Source: Solirubrobacteraceae bacterium (GTDB lineage Bacteria > Actinomycetota > Thermoleophilia > Solirubrobacterales > Solirubrobacteraceae). Taken from it: 64,000 nt of DNA. The notes beneath the pieces are model-generated. The model ran no database searches. It worked only from the letters and a program-made list of their open reading frames with translations, and was not told the origin of the DNA. The stretch spans positions 62,001 to 126,000 of the forward strand of contig JANWIP010000006.1 in assembly GCA_025449845.1 (NCBI GenBank), given 5' to 3'. Position numbers and translations under genes: made by a program. Numbering within the stretch: the stretch's first letter is position 1; each line of letters begins with the position of its first letter. Shown piece after piece: positions 56,211-63,368 of the stretch.

Positions 56211-57917
56211 CTACAGGCTTCGCTCCCGGCCGACCGAGACAGATGCGCTCAACAGTCCAAGGCTCGACAACCGCAGGCTGGCAGGCCCGAGGAGCGGCAG
56301 GAGCGCGTTGAGCACGCCGTAACGATCGGCGTGCAGGCGAGCGATGGTCCGCCAGCCGCCGGTGCGTGCGCGGCGTTCCAGTTGGACGGGCTGGGCAGGG
56401 TGGCCTGGCAGCGCCCAGAGACGGACGCGTCGACGATCCACTCGCAGCGGGTCGAAGGGGAAGGTGAAGCCGTGTAGGAAAGGCTTGGGACGCGCGAGGG
56501 CTGGTTCCGAGCGCCCGTTCAGCACCCCGGCGAAGTAGAGGCCCGCGGGACGCGCCAGCTCCACGCTGGCGCCGCTGGGACTGGTGAGGCGCAAAGCCGG
56601 GTAAGGGTCGATCAGGAACTCCCAGTCGACGAGTCCAACGCCGGCCACCCAGAGGCGGTGCAGGGCGCGGGAGACCCAAGGCGCCTGTAGGCGCGCAGGC
56701 ACACCAGTGGGGGACTGGGGCGCGCTCTGCCAGTTGAGCTCGGTGACCCACAGCGGCTTGGGGCCGAGCGGCAGCACCGTGCCCAGGCGTTCGGCTCGAT
56801 GGAGGAGCTCTGTGAGCTTGGCGATATCCGCGATCGAGGCGTCGAGCGCGGAGACGGCGGGGGTGTCGGGATTGAACACCGAAAGGGGATGAAACGCCAG
56901 GATGTTCAGGTGTGGCGGCTGCGCGCAGCCGGGGGGCCGGGAGTGCATAGAGCGCCCGGACCGCATGGAGCGCCGGGAGTACATGGAGCGCCCGGGGTGA
57001 GCCAGGTGGGCGATAGGGGCCGCGCGGACAGACGTCTGCAGGCAGAGCATCTCCCTCAGGAACGGCACCGGCGCCATCGCCCCCTCGCCTTCGCGTTCGC
57101 CCTCCGGAGCGATGCCCGCGGCGATCACCGTATCCGTCGGCTGAACCGACTTGACACCGGCGTAGAAGGCATTGAGCATCTGCCGGTAGAGCAGCGGCGA
57201 GAAGGCGCTCCAGCGCCGCCCGAGCGCGATCCACTGTGGCTCGAGATAGCGGGGGAGATTGGGCTCATTCCAGGCCTGGAAGAGACGCACGCGCGGCAGT
57301 AGGCGCCCAGGCGCAAGCGGGTCCGGGAAGGCGCCGTCGTAGCGGCGAGCAAGCGCCTCTGCGAAGTCATGCAGAGCCGCTGGGCTTGGCGCCCAGCTGC
57401 CGGGGTAGGCGTCGGGCCAGCGGTGCGGCGCCTCGGCGAAGTCGGGCGCGTGGGAGACCACGAGCAGTGGCTGGAGCCCCGCGGCGACTGCGCTGTGGAC
57501 GGCTGCGTCAATGCGGGTGAAGCTGTAGCCCGGACTGGCGGGATCGCTCGCCTGGAAGCCTGTGGGCGCGACAGCGGGCGCGATATCCCGCCAGTTGACC
57601 GGGATGCGCACGACGGCGGCCGCGGCGGCGCGCGCCTTGGCCATGGCGAGCGCGCGAATCGCTGGGTCTTCACTGAGCATCAGCCCACCATCGGACACCC
57701 CTCGCTCGAGCCCCGCGCGTGGAAAGGGTCCGAAGAGCAGCGCGTGATCCTGGGCGCGCGCCAGCGCATGAGGTGTATGCGGTGCAGCGGGGCCGGGCGC
57801 GGGCTGAAAGCCGTAAGGCCGCGGCGGCCCATCGGGACCGCTGCGCGAGGGCTGAGGCAGCACGGCCGGAGGCTGCAGCCAGGCGACGGCCAGCGTCAGC
57901 GCGACGCGTGCCAACAT
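56211..57917 (-). CDS. Secreted clan-A glycoside hydrolase-like protein
   Basis: A 568-residue exported TIM-barrel protein. The signal peptide covers about residues 1-22. The barrel has VVRIPVNWRDIAP, LLVVSHAPDFAE, QAWNEPNLPRYL with the general acid at about Glu218 and LWVTELNWQS with the nucleophile at about Glu393, as in GH5/GH39/GH53-like clan A enzymes. A C-terminal beta domain follows. Three 6-residue repeats (RSMYSR, RSMRSG, RSMHSR) interrupt the barrel between strands, encoded by 18-bp repeats at 56945-56998. The substrate is unknown. Its stop is 6 bases from the convergent ATPase remnant. Confidence 0.78.
   Translation of the reverse strand: MLARVALTLAVAWLQPPAVLPQPSRSGPDGPPRPYGFQPAPGPAAPHTPHALARAQDHALLFGPFPRAGLERGVSDGGLMLSEDPAIRALAMAKARAAAAAVVRIPVNWRDIAPAVAPTGFQASDPASPGYSFTRIDAAVHSAVAAGLQPLLVVSHAPDFAEAPHRWPDAYPGSWAPSPAALHDFAEALARRYDGAFPDPLAPGRLLPRVRLFQAWNEPNLPRYLEPQWIALGRRWSAFSPLLYRQMLNAFYAGVKSVQPTDTVIAAGIAPEGEREGEGAMAPVPFLREMLCLQTSVRAAPIAHLAHPGRSMYSRRSMRSGRSMHSRPPGCAQPPHLNILAFHPLSVFNPDTPAVSALDASIADIAKLTELLHRAERLGTVLPLGPKPLWVTELNWQSAPQSPTGVPARLQAPWVSRALHRLWVAGVGLVDWEFLIDPYPALRLTSPSGASVELARPAGLYFAGVLNGRSEPALARPKPFLHGFTFPFDPLRVDRRRVRLWALPGHPAQPVQLERRARTGGWRTIARLHADRYGVLNALLPLLGPASLRLSSLGLLSASVSVGRERSL
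56945..56998. repeat. 3 x 18-bp in-frame tandem repeat inside the glycoside hydrolase gene
   Basis: Units at 56945-56962, 56963-56980 and 56981-56998 share CAT(A/G)GAGCGCC(C/G)GG. They encode RSM-x-S-x repeats on the minus strand. Confidence 0.8.
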
Positions 57918-57922
57918 GACTG

Positions 57923-59017
57923 TCAGCGGTGCAGCGTGACGGGGCGCTGTTCGAGCGTCAGCTTGGCGCCGCTGGTGCTGAGCAAGGTAGTGACGAGCAC
58001 CGCCTTGACGCGCCCAGCGTGCTTGAGCTTGCGACGGCCTAGTGAGGTGGCGTGCAGCACGACCGATACCGTGCCGGCCGCCGCAGCCTTGGCAGAGCCC
58101 CTGGCCAGCAGCAGCGCCGCAGGCTTCTTATGCTTGTGACGAGCGTGCTTGGAGGCGGCAAACGCTGGCAGCGTGCCCCCTTGCTGGTAGAGGTCCTGGA
58201 TGACAGTGCCGGGCTGGTTGATGGTGACGTGGTTGATCCAGCCGGAGGTAAGCAGCTTGTGGATAGTGGTATGCAGCAGCCGCGCAAGCGAGCCCAGGAG
58301 CGCGGGCGGTGCGGGCGGCACCGGCGGCGGCGGAGGCACCGGGCAGGCACCGACGGGCCGGTCGTTCTCGCTGGAGTAGGTGAAGGTGGCGCCACCAGCG
58401 AGCGGCGTCTGCAGGGACTCCGTTGCCCACACCGTCTGCCCGAACGCGAGCGGCGCGAGGAAGGCACCGGCGTAGGCGGTGCCGGAGAGCACCGTCACCT
58501 GCGCCTGGCCGGAGCTGACCTGATGCAGGCTCGTGTGACCGTAAGGATCGGTGTTCACCACGAGCGAGTAGTAACCGCCTTCGACGATCTGCCCCGCGGA
58601 GCGCTGTCCAGAGAAGTTGACGGAACCCGCGCAGACGGTGGGATCGATCGAAGGCTGGCCGTCATAGACGACGGAGCCGACGACGGTGCCGATGGGCGAC
58701 TCCATCGTCACGACGTCACCTACCTGCGGAACCTGTGAGAGCCAGACGCCTTCATTGCCGGTGTCGCGCGCCACGGGGATGCCACCGCGCACGATCGTTA
58801 CGGCCAGCGAAGCGTTCGGATGCACATGCGCGCTGGTGTGGGCGATCCCGTATTCGGGCTGCGTGCTCTCGCCCTCGACGATCGAAAGGGAGTATTCAGG
58901 CCCCTGGGGGCCGGAGTTGGCCACGGCGGGCGCGGCGGGAACCACAAAGGCGCCGAGCGCCAGCAGCATCAGGCATTTGCGGGCAAAGGCGAATGGACGA
59001 CCATCTGTCGAAGGCAT
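57923..59017 (-). CDS. Secreted beta-rich protein of unknown function
   Basis: A 364-residue exported protein: signal peptide (about 1-34, hydrophobic LMLLALGAFVVPAA, cleavage near VANS), a body with Gly/Val-rich strands (SLSIVEGES, VGDVVTMESPIGTVVGSVVYDG, QAQVTVLSGTAYAGAFLAP), a proline hinge PPPPPVPPAPP (about 235), and a C-terminal basic Ala/Lys region resembling the end domain of other secreted proteins here (LHATSLGRRKLKHAGRVKAVLVTTLLSTSG). ATG 59017 is preferred for signal peptide shape; ATG 59035 is possible. It ends 5 bases before the hydrolase start, so the pair is likely co-expressed. Confidence 0.72.
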   Translation of the reverse strand: MPSTDGRPFAFARKCLMLLALGAFVVPAAPAVANSGPQGPEYSLSIVEGESTQPEYGIAHTSAHVHPNASLAVTIVRGGIPVARDTGNEGVWLSQVPQVGDVVTMESPIGTVVGSVVYDGQPSIDPTVCAGSVNFSGQRSAGQIVEGGYYSLVVNTDPYGHTSLHQVSSGQAQVTVLSGTAYAGAFLAPLAFGQTVWATESLQTPLAGGATFTYSSENDRPVGACPVPPPPPVPPAPPALLGSLARLLHTTIHKLLTSGWINHVTINQPGTVIQDLYQQGGTLPAFAASKHARHKHKKPAALLLARGSAKAAAAGTVSVVLHATSLGRRKLKHAGRVKAVLVTTLLSTSGAKLTLEQRPVTLHR

Positions 59018-59059
59018 GGCAGGGTGATCGTTCAACCAGCCAAAACATTTAGCCTTGGG

Positions 59060-59090
59060 AAAAAAGTTGGACGCTAAGCGTCGCTGAGCG
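59060..59090 (-). terminator. Rho-independent terminator of moeZ-cysO
   Basis: On the minus strand GACGCTTAGCGTC (59082 to 59070), a perfect hairpin, is followed after CAAC by a run of six T (59065-59060). It lies 33 bases past the cysO stop. Confidence 0.75.
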
Positions 59091-59114
59091 GCTTGCTACG
59101 ACAGGCCGGGCGCT

Positions 59115-59387
59115 TCAGCCCCCGGCCATGGCCGGGAGGATGACCAGGGTGTCGCTGTCGCCAACGGCGGTCTCGAGTCCTTCGAGCACGCGCACGTCCT
59201 CGTCGTTGAGGTAGACGTTGACGTAGCGATTGAGCTGACCCTCCGCCGAGAACAGCTGGCTCTCGGTGGCGGGATGGCTGGAGGCCAGGTCGCGCAGGAT
59301 CTCACCGACGTTGCCGCCGCTGGCGTTGACCTCACGCTCGCCGCCTACGGAAGCGCGCAGCACCGGGGGAATCTTGATGGTCGCCAT
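59115..59387 (-). CDS. cysO: MoaD/ThiS-type sulfur carrier protein, CysO-like
   Basis: A 90-residue beta-grasp sulfur carrier. MATIKIPPVLRASVGGEREV opens the fold, NVYLNDEDVRVLEGLETAV is the conserved middle and LVILPAMAGG gives the exposed C-terminal Gly-Gly that is adenylated and thiocarboxylated. In mycobacteria CysO carries sulfide to CysM. Here it follows moeZ by 14 bases, and mec-cysM lie 6 kb away, so the full route is present but split. A molybdopterin-synthase MoaD role is the alternative. Confidence 0.9.
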   Translation of the reverse strand: MATIKIPPVLRASVGGEREVNASGGNVGEILRDLASSHPATESQLFSAEGQLNRYVNVYLNDEDVRVLEGLETAVGDSDTLVILPAMAGG

Positions 59388-59401
59388 ATCGGTCGCGGAG
59401 A

Positions 59402-60583
59402 CTACCCGGCTGCGGCGCAGAACGCCTCGTAGTCGGGGAACACCCCCATCTCCTCGTCGGAGATGGAATCGGGTGGGCGTGAGCAGATCGGACAGTCGGG
59501 GTCGCGGCGCACCTTGACCTCGCTCAGCGTCGCGGCCAGCGCGTCATACAGCAGCAGGCGCCCAATCGCGGGATCGCCGATGCCGAGGATCAGCTTGACG
59601 ACCTCCGTGGCCTGCAGCAGCCCCATCGTCCCCGGCAGAACACCGAGCACCCCGTTGGCTCCGCAGGAGGGCGCCAGCTCTGCCGGCGGCGGCTGCGGGA
59701 AGAGGCAGCGGTAGCAGGGTCCGTCGTAGGGCTTGAAGATCGACAGCTGACCATCGAAGCCGAGAATCGAGGCGGAGACCACCGGGATCTGTAGGCGCAC
59801 GCTGGCGTCGTTGAGCAGATAGCGCGTGGGGAAGTTGTCCACGCCGTCAACGATGATGTCCCAGCCCGTGATCGTCTCCATAATGTTCTCGGCGTTCAGG
59901 CGGAGGGGGTACTTGACGACCTGCACATCGGGGTTGAGCGCATGGATCGTCTCCTCGGCGCTGTCCACCTTGGGGATGCCGATGCGTGCCGTGGTGTGGA
60001 TCACCTGACGCTGCAAGTTGGAGAGGTCGACCTCGTCGTCATCGACAATCCCGAGCGTCCCCACGCCGGCGGCGGCTAGATAGAGCGCCGTCGGCGAGCC
60101 GAGCCCGCCGGCCCCCAGCAGCAGCACCTTGGCATCGAGCAGCTTGACCTGCCCCTCGACCCCTACCTCTCCCATCAGCAGATGCCGTGAGTAGCGCTCA
60201 CGCTGCTCAGCGCTGAGCGCGCGCGGCACCTCAACCTCATAGCCGCGGTCCTTCCAAAGCGTGATGCCTCCTGTCATCGAAGCCACATCGCTGTAGCCGA
60301 GATCCTCGACCAGCGTGCGCGCCGCCCAGGCCGAGCGGTTCCCCGACTGGCAGTACAGGACGACGTGGGCGTCGCGATCGGGCACGGCGGCCTCGATGCG
60401 TGTCTCCAGATAGCTCTTGGGCACGTGCTTGGAGCCGGGAATGTGCCCAGCGGCGAACTCCTCGACCTCGCGCACGTCGATGAGGGCGATGCCCTCGCCG
60501 ATCAGCTCGTGCACGACACCTGGATCGATCTCCTCGATCTGGTTCTTCACCTGGCGGAGAAGCTCCGCGCCGGAGGGGCTCAT
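59402..60583 (-). CDS. moeZ: MoeZ-like sulfur-activating enzyme, rhodanese domain at the N-terminus
   Basis: A 393-residue two-domain enzyme that adenylates and thiolates the Gly-Gly end of CysO/MoaD. Residues 1-120 are a rhodanese domain with the persulfide Cys78 in VLYCQSGNRSAW. Residues 130-390 are an E1/ThiF/MoeB domain: RYSRHLLMGEVG, LLLGAGGLGSP (ATP), DDDEVDLSNLQRQ, the zinc pairs CYRC and CPIC, and PGTMGLLQATEVVK. The order is reversed relative to mycobacterial MoeZ and human MOCS3, where rhodanese is C-terminal. ATG 60583 follows TAGGAG; TATACT at 60629-60634 is a probable -10 with a 40-nt leader. Confidence 0.92.
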   Translation of the reverse strand: MSPSGAELLRQVKNQIEEIDPGVVHELIGEGIALIDVREVEEFAAGHIPGSKHVPKSYLETRIEAAVPDRDAHVVLYCQSGNRSAWAARTLVEDLGYSDVASMTGGITLWKDRGYEVEVPRALSAEQRERYSRHLLMGEVGVEGQVKLLDAKVLLLGAGGLGSPTALYLAAAGVGTLGIVDDDEVDLSNLQRQVIHTTARIGIPKVDSAEETIHALNPDVQVVKYPLRLNAENIMETITGWDIIVDGVDNFPTRYLLNDASVRLQIPVVSASILGFDGQLSIFKPYDGPCYRCLFPQPPPAELAPSCGANGVLGVLPGTMGLLQATEVVKLILGIGDPAIGRLLLYDALAATLSEVKVRRDPDCPICSRPPDSISDEEMGVFPDYEAFCAAAG

Positions 60584-60628
60584 CTCAAAACTCCTAAACC
60601 TCGGTCGGCTTTCATGGGAACTTCATAA

Positions 60629-60634
60629 AGTATA
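60629..60634 (-). promoter_or_regulatory. -10 element TATACT of moeZ-cysO
   Basis: A good sigma-70-type -10 on the minus strand, about 45 bases before the moeZ ATG. It gives a real leader with the ribosome site TAGGAG, unlike the leaderless genes. Confidence 0.5.
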
Positions 60635-60682
60635 GCGGGTTGGGGCCCTAGCCGACCTACTGCTAGGCACACCGGCAGGTGC

Positions 60683-60889
60683 TTACCCAGTGACCTCATC
60701 GAATAGCTCCCACCCGCGTTTGCTGGTGCTCCCCAAGCGCTTTTGGGCTGCCCTCTCCGCACGGTGCATATCGATGTGCTCCGTTATCGCCATCCTGGCA
60801 ATCGTGGACACCGAGGCGTCCTTCGCCACCGCGAGCGCCTTGAGCGCTCTTGCCTGCTCGTCTGGAATCCGCACGCTCACCGCTGTCAT
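60683..60889 (-). CDS. Ribbon-helix-helix (CopG-like) DNA-binding protein
   Basis: A 68-residue protein with a classic RHH start, AVSVRIPDEQARALKALAVAK, followed by DASVSTIARMAITEHIDMHRAERAAQK and a short C-terminal tail ending WELFDEVTG that could bind a toxin. AAGGAG lies 8 bases upstream of ATG 60889. No toxin gene follows or precedes it within 100 bases, so it is either an orphan antitoxin or a stand-alone repressor. Two XRE regulators are encoded divergently next door. Confidence 0.8.
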   Translation of the reverse strand: MTAVSVRIPDEQARALKALAVAKDASVSTIARMAITEHIDMHRAERAAQKRLGSTSKRGWELFDEVTG

Positions 60890-61079
60890 GGCTGTCGCTC
60901 CTTTGTATGTAGCTATCGCTGAACTCAAACTCTTGATCTTTGGGCTGCCCCTGAAGGAGGACGATCGCCCGTGGTGCCGAAGCAAACACCATCATACAGG
61001 TGGTTTAGTATGCGCACAAGAACACCTGGATACTTTCGGCCGCTCTTTACGGACTGTACTTAATCACGCGAACTAAACA

Positions 61080-61340
61080 ATGTTAGATGTCATGCTCGCT
61101 TCAACCCAAACCCTGGCGTCGGTCATCCGACAGCTGCGCCTGAAGCGCGGAACCACCCAGGAAGAATTGGCGTTCGACTCCAACGTGACCGTGTCTGCCC
61201 TGTCCCGGATCGAACGCGGTCTGAGCAGTCCCGTGTTCACAACCCTCGTGAAGCTGGCGGATGCCCTCGATGTCACCCCCGCCGAACTGGTCGCCGCCGC
61301 CGAAGAGGTTGGTGCGCCTCGCTCCGACAAGGATGCCTGA
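61080..61340 (+). CDS. XRE-family HTH regulator, copy 1
   Basis: An 86-residue single-domain helix-turn-helix protein: IRQLRLKRGTTQEELAFDSNVTVSALSRIERGLSSPVFTTLVKLADALDVTPAELV. The two recognition-region helices and the SxxSRIERG turn are complete. The length leaves only a short C-terminal tail and no sensor domain. ATG 61080 is at the end of an AT-rich stretch; ATG 61092 is an alternative. It is a paralogue of the gene 105 bases downstream. Confidence 0.85.
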   Translation: MLDVMLASTQTLASVIRQLRLKRGTTQEELAFDSNVTVSALSRIERGLSSPVFTTLVKLADALDVTPAELVAAAEEVGAPRSDKDA

Positions 61341-61444
61341 GGCCCACCTTGCCTGCTTTTCACTACCGGCACTAGTCCACCGAATGTAAAGCACAGGTCG
61401 CCGAGCCTCTGGCGCGGATTGTCTGAGCGACGGAGACTTCTGGC

Positions 61445-61690
61445 ATGACCACACCCGATCAGGCCCTGGCGTCGACCGTCGGTCGCCTGCGCTTGGAGCG
61501 TGGGATGACCCAAGAGGCACTAGCGTTCAAAGCAGATGTCGCCGTGGCCACCCTCCGTCGCATCGAACGGGGGCGGAGCAATCCAAAGTGGCCCACGCTG
61601 GTGAAGATCGCTAATGCCCTCCAAATCACCCCTTCCGAACTCCTTGCGGCCCGCGAAGGCGTCTCGGAGTCGCGCTCCAAACGCACCTGA
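61445..61690 (+). CDS. XRE-family HTH regulator, copy 2
   Basis: An 81-residue HTH protein similar throughout to copy 1: VGRLRLERGMTQEALAFKADVAVATLRRIERGRSNPKWPTLVKIANALQITPSELL. The turn differs (AVATLRRIE against TVSALSRIE), so the DNA targets probably differ. The tandem pair probably came from duplication. Neither copy has an adjacent toxin or phage gene; a regulator of the downstream Sco-like gene is possible but unsupported. Confidence 0.85.
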   Translation: MTTPDQALASTVGRLRLERGMTQEALAFKADVAVATLRRIERGRSNPKWPTLVKIANALQITPSELLAAREGVSESRSKRT

Positions 61691-61738
61691 CAGGCAGCCA
61701 AGCCATCGGCGCCACGCGTCGGAACCGAACCCCACCTC

Positions 61739-62395
61739 ATGCCGCGCACCCGCCTAGCGCTCTTGGCGGCCGCGGCCGTAGCCGCGCTAGGACTGACGCT
61801 GGTGCTGATCCTCGGCAGCACAGCCGGGGACTCGACACGCAACCCCACCCCCTCTCCCCTTCCCTCTAAGCCATCAGGTACCTCCCTCCCTGCGGGCTTC
61901 GACGGTGCGGCGCTCCCCCTTGGGATTCCCGCCTCGGGATTTGTGCTGACAGACCAGCGCGGCCGGCGCGTGGCGCTGAGCGACTACCGCGGCCAGGTTG
62001 TGATCCTCGCCTTTCTGTCCGCGAGCGCCTCCGGCGCCAGCCCGCTGATCGCCCAGCAGATCCGCGGTGCCCTCGATGACCTCGGTCGTCTGGTCCCGGC
62101 GCTCGCGGTCAGCGCCGACCCCGCCGCGGACACCCCCGCGCGTGTGCGGCGCTTCCTCGCGGAAGCATCGCTGGCCGGGCGCCTTCGGTATCTCACCGGC
62201 AGCCTTGCTCAGCTGCGCTCGGTCTGGCACGCCTATCGGGTGGTGCCCATAAGCGCCGGGCGGGGCAAGTTTGACCGCTCCGCCATCGTGCTCCTGATCG
62301 ACCCGCTTGGGCGCAAGCGGGTCCTGTTCGGCGTCGAACAGCTCACGCCTGAGGGGCTTGCGCATGATGTGCGACAACTGCAGGCTGGGAGATAG
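61739..62395 (+). CDS. Sco1/SenC-like thioredoxin-fold protein lacking the CxxxC motif
   Basis: A 218-residue exported protein with an N-terminal membrane anchor (about 5-27) and a Pro/Ser linker. The Sco/AhpC fold shows GFVLTDQRGRRVALSDYRGQVVILAFL, LVPALAVSADPAADTPARVRRFLAEASLAGRLRYLTG and LLIDPLGRKRVLFG. At the place where Sco proteins have CxxxCP and later a copper-binding His, this reads SASASGASP and FDRSAIVL, so both cysteines and the His are gone. It therefore cannot be a normal copper metallochaperone; it may be a structural or sensor relic. Confidence 0.7.
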   Translation: MPRTRLALLAAAAVAALGLTLVLILGSTAGDSTRNPTPSPLPSKPSGTSLPAGFDGAALPLGIPASGFVLTDQRGRRVALSDYRGQVVILAFLSASASGASPLIAQQIRGALDDLGRLVPALAVSADPAADTPARVRRFLAEASLAGRLRYLTGSLAQLRSVWHAYRVVPISAGRGKFDRSAIVLLIDPLGRKRVLFGVEQLTPEGLAHDVRQLQAGR

Positions 62396-62495
62396 CAGGG
62401 TCTGCGAGAGGAGCAGCCTCGCCCTCACCGGGTTTGGCCAGGTTTCGGCGGGGTAGTTAGCTGGCTGACCGCAGGACACCCGAACGGAGGACGTC

Positions 62496-62642
62496 ATGGA
62501 CCTGCTTCTGCTTCTGATCATCGCTTTGATCGTTTTGAGCCTCGCGGGGGGCGCTTTTATCAGCCCGCTCGTACTGCTGCTACTGATAGTTGTCCTGGTG
62601 CTGTTCATGGGTCCCTATCGCGGACGACGGAGCCGCATCTGA
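62496..62642 (+). CDS. Small hydrophobic membrane protein (48 aa)
   Basis: A 48-residue frame with CGGAGG 5 bases upstream of ATG 62496. Nearly all Leu/Ile/Val up to residue 38 (two short helices split by AGGAFISP), then a basic end GPYRGRRSRI that should face the cytoplasm. It resembles stress-induced hydrophobic peptides in style; no family assigned. Confidence 0.6.
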   Translation: MDLLLLLIIALIVLSLAGGAFISPLVLLLLIVVLVLFMGPYRGRRSRI

Positions 62643-62804
62643 CTCTGTGGCCTGATCCGGCGGACACGAACAGGGCACGAGCGAGCCGCGACTGGCCGCC
62701 GCGGGTACGATGTCCGCCCGGGACGACAGGCATGTCCCGGCGCACCACCATTGGGATTCGACAGGCGCATCCGCCACCGACGGGGCGCCGATTGGAGGCA
62801 CTTC

Positions 62805-63368
62805 ATGCAGTTGTCAAACTCGCGGCGAGCACTCATACCGCTCGTGCTCCTCGCCGCATTGCTCGCCCTGGGCGGTTCGGCCCTGGGCGCGGGCGGGAAG
62901 AAGAGCAAGGCCCCCGCAAAGGCGAAGATCACGATCAAGGGTGGGCCGTCGTTCAAGGTCAACGGCTTCATCAAGGACAGCGTGCACTTCGGGACCGCGA
63001 TGGTTCCGGTGAGCTCGGGCGCCACGGTGACGTTGACGAACGTCTCCGCGGACGAGCACACGCTGTCGATCGTCAAGCAGTCGCAGGTCCCCCACAGCCT
63101 CGCGCAGATCGAAAACTGTTCTGTGTGTGGCGAAATTGCCAAGTCACACGGCGTGAACCCGGAAGGCCCCCCTCACTCGGGTCCTCCGCCGATCCCGCTG
63201 GTGAACGTCGGCGCCGCCGGTTTTGACACGCCCGGCGACTCGATCGTCATCGGCCCCAAGGGCCATGGCAGCCAGGTCACGTTCAAGGTCACCGCCGCCC
63301 CCGGCACGACCCTGTTCTTCATCTGCGCCATCCACCCCTGGATGCAGGGACGCTTCCTGGTCAAGTAG
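62805..63368 (+). CDS. Exported cupredoxin-domain protein (type 1 copper)
   Basis: A 187-residue exported electron carrier. The signal peptide spans about 1-29 (LIPLVLLAALLALGG). The cupredoxin fold ends in FFICAIHPWMQGRFLV, giving a complete type-1 copper site: His85 (DEHTLS), Cys174, His177 and Met180. An inserted loop at 100-135 has a second pair, Cys105/Cys108 (ENCSVCGE), and a Pro-rich stretch, unlike plain plastocyanins. ATG 62805 follows GGAGG 6 bases upstream. It may donate to or accept from the respiratory chain with the cytochrome c at 32 kb. Confidence 0.85.
   Translation: MQLSNSRRALIPLVLLAALLALGGSALGAGGKKSKAPAKAKITIKGGPSFKVNGFIKDSVHFGTAMVPVSSGATVTLTNVSADEHTLSIVKQSQVPHSLAQIENCSVCGEIAKSHGVNPEGPPHSGPPPIPLVNVGAAGFDTPGDSIVIGPKGHGSQVTFKVTAAPGTTLFFICAIHPWMQGRFLVK

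Noticed and set aside
60683..61690. Complete toxin-antitoxin module
   Set aside because: Only DNA-binding, antitoxin-like proteins are visible; no toxin fold in any frame of the flanking 200 bases.
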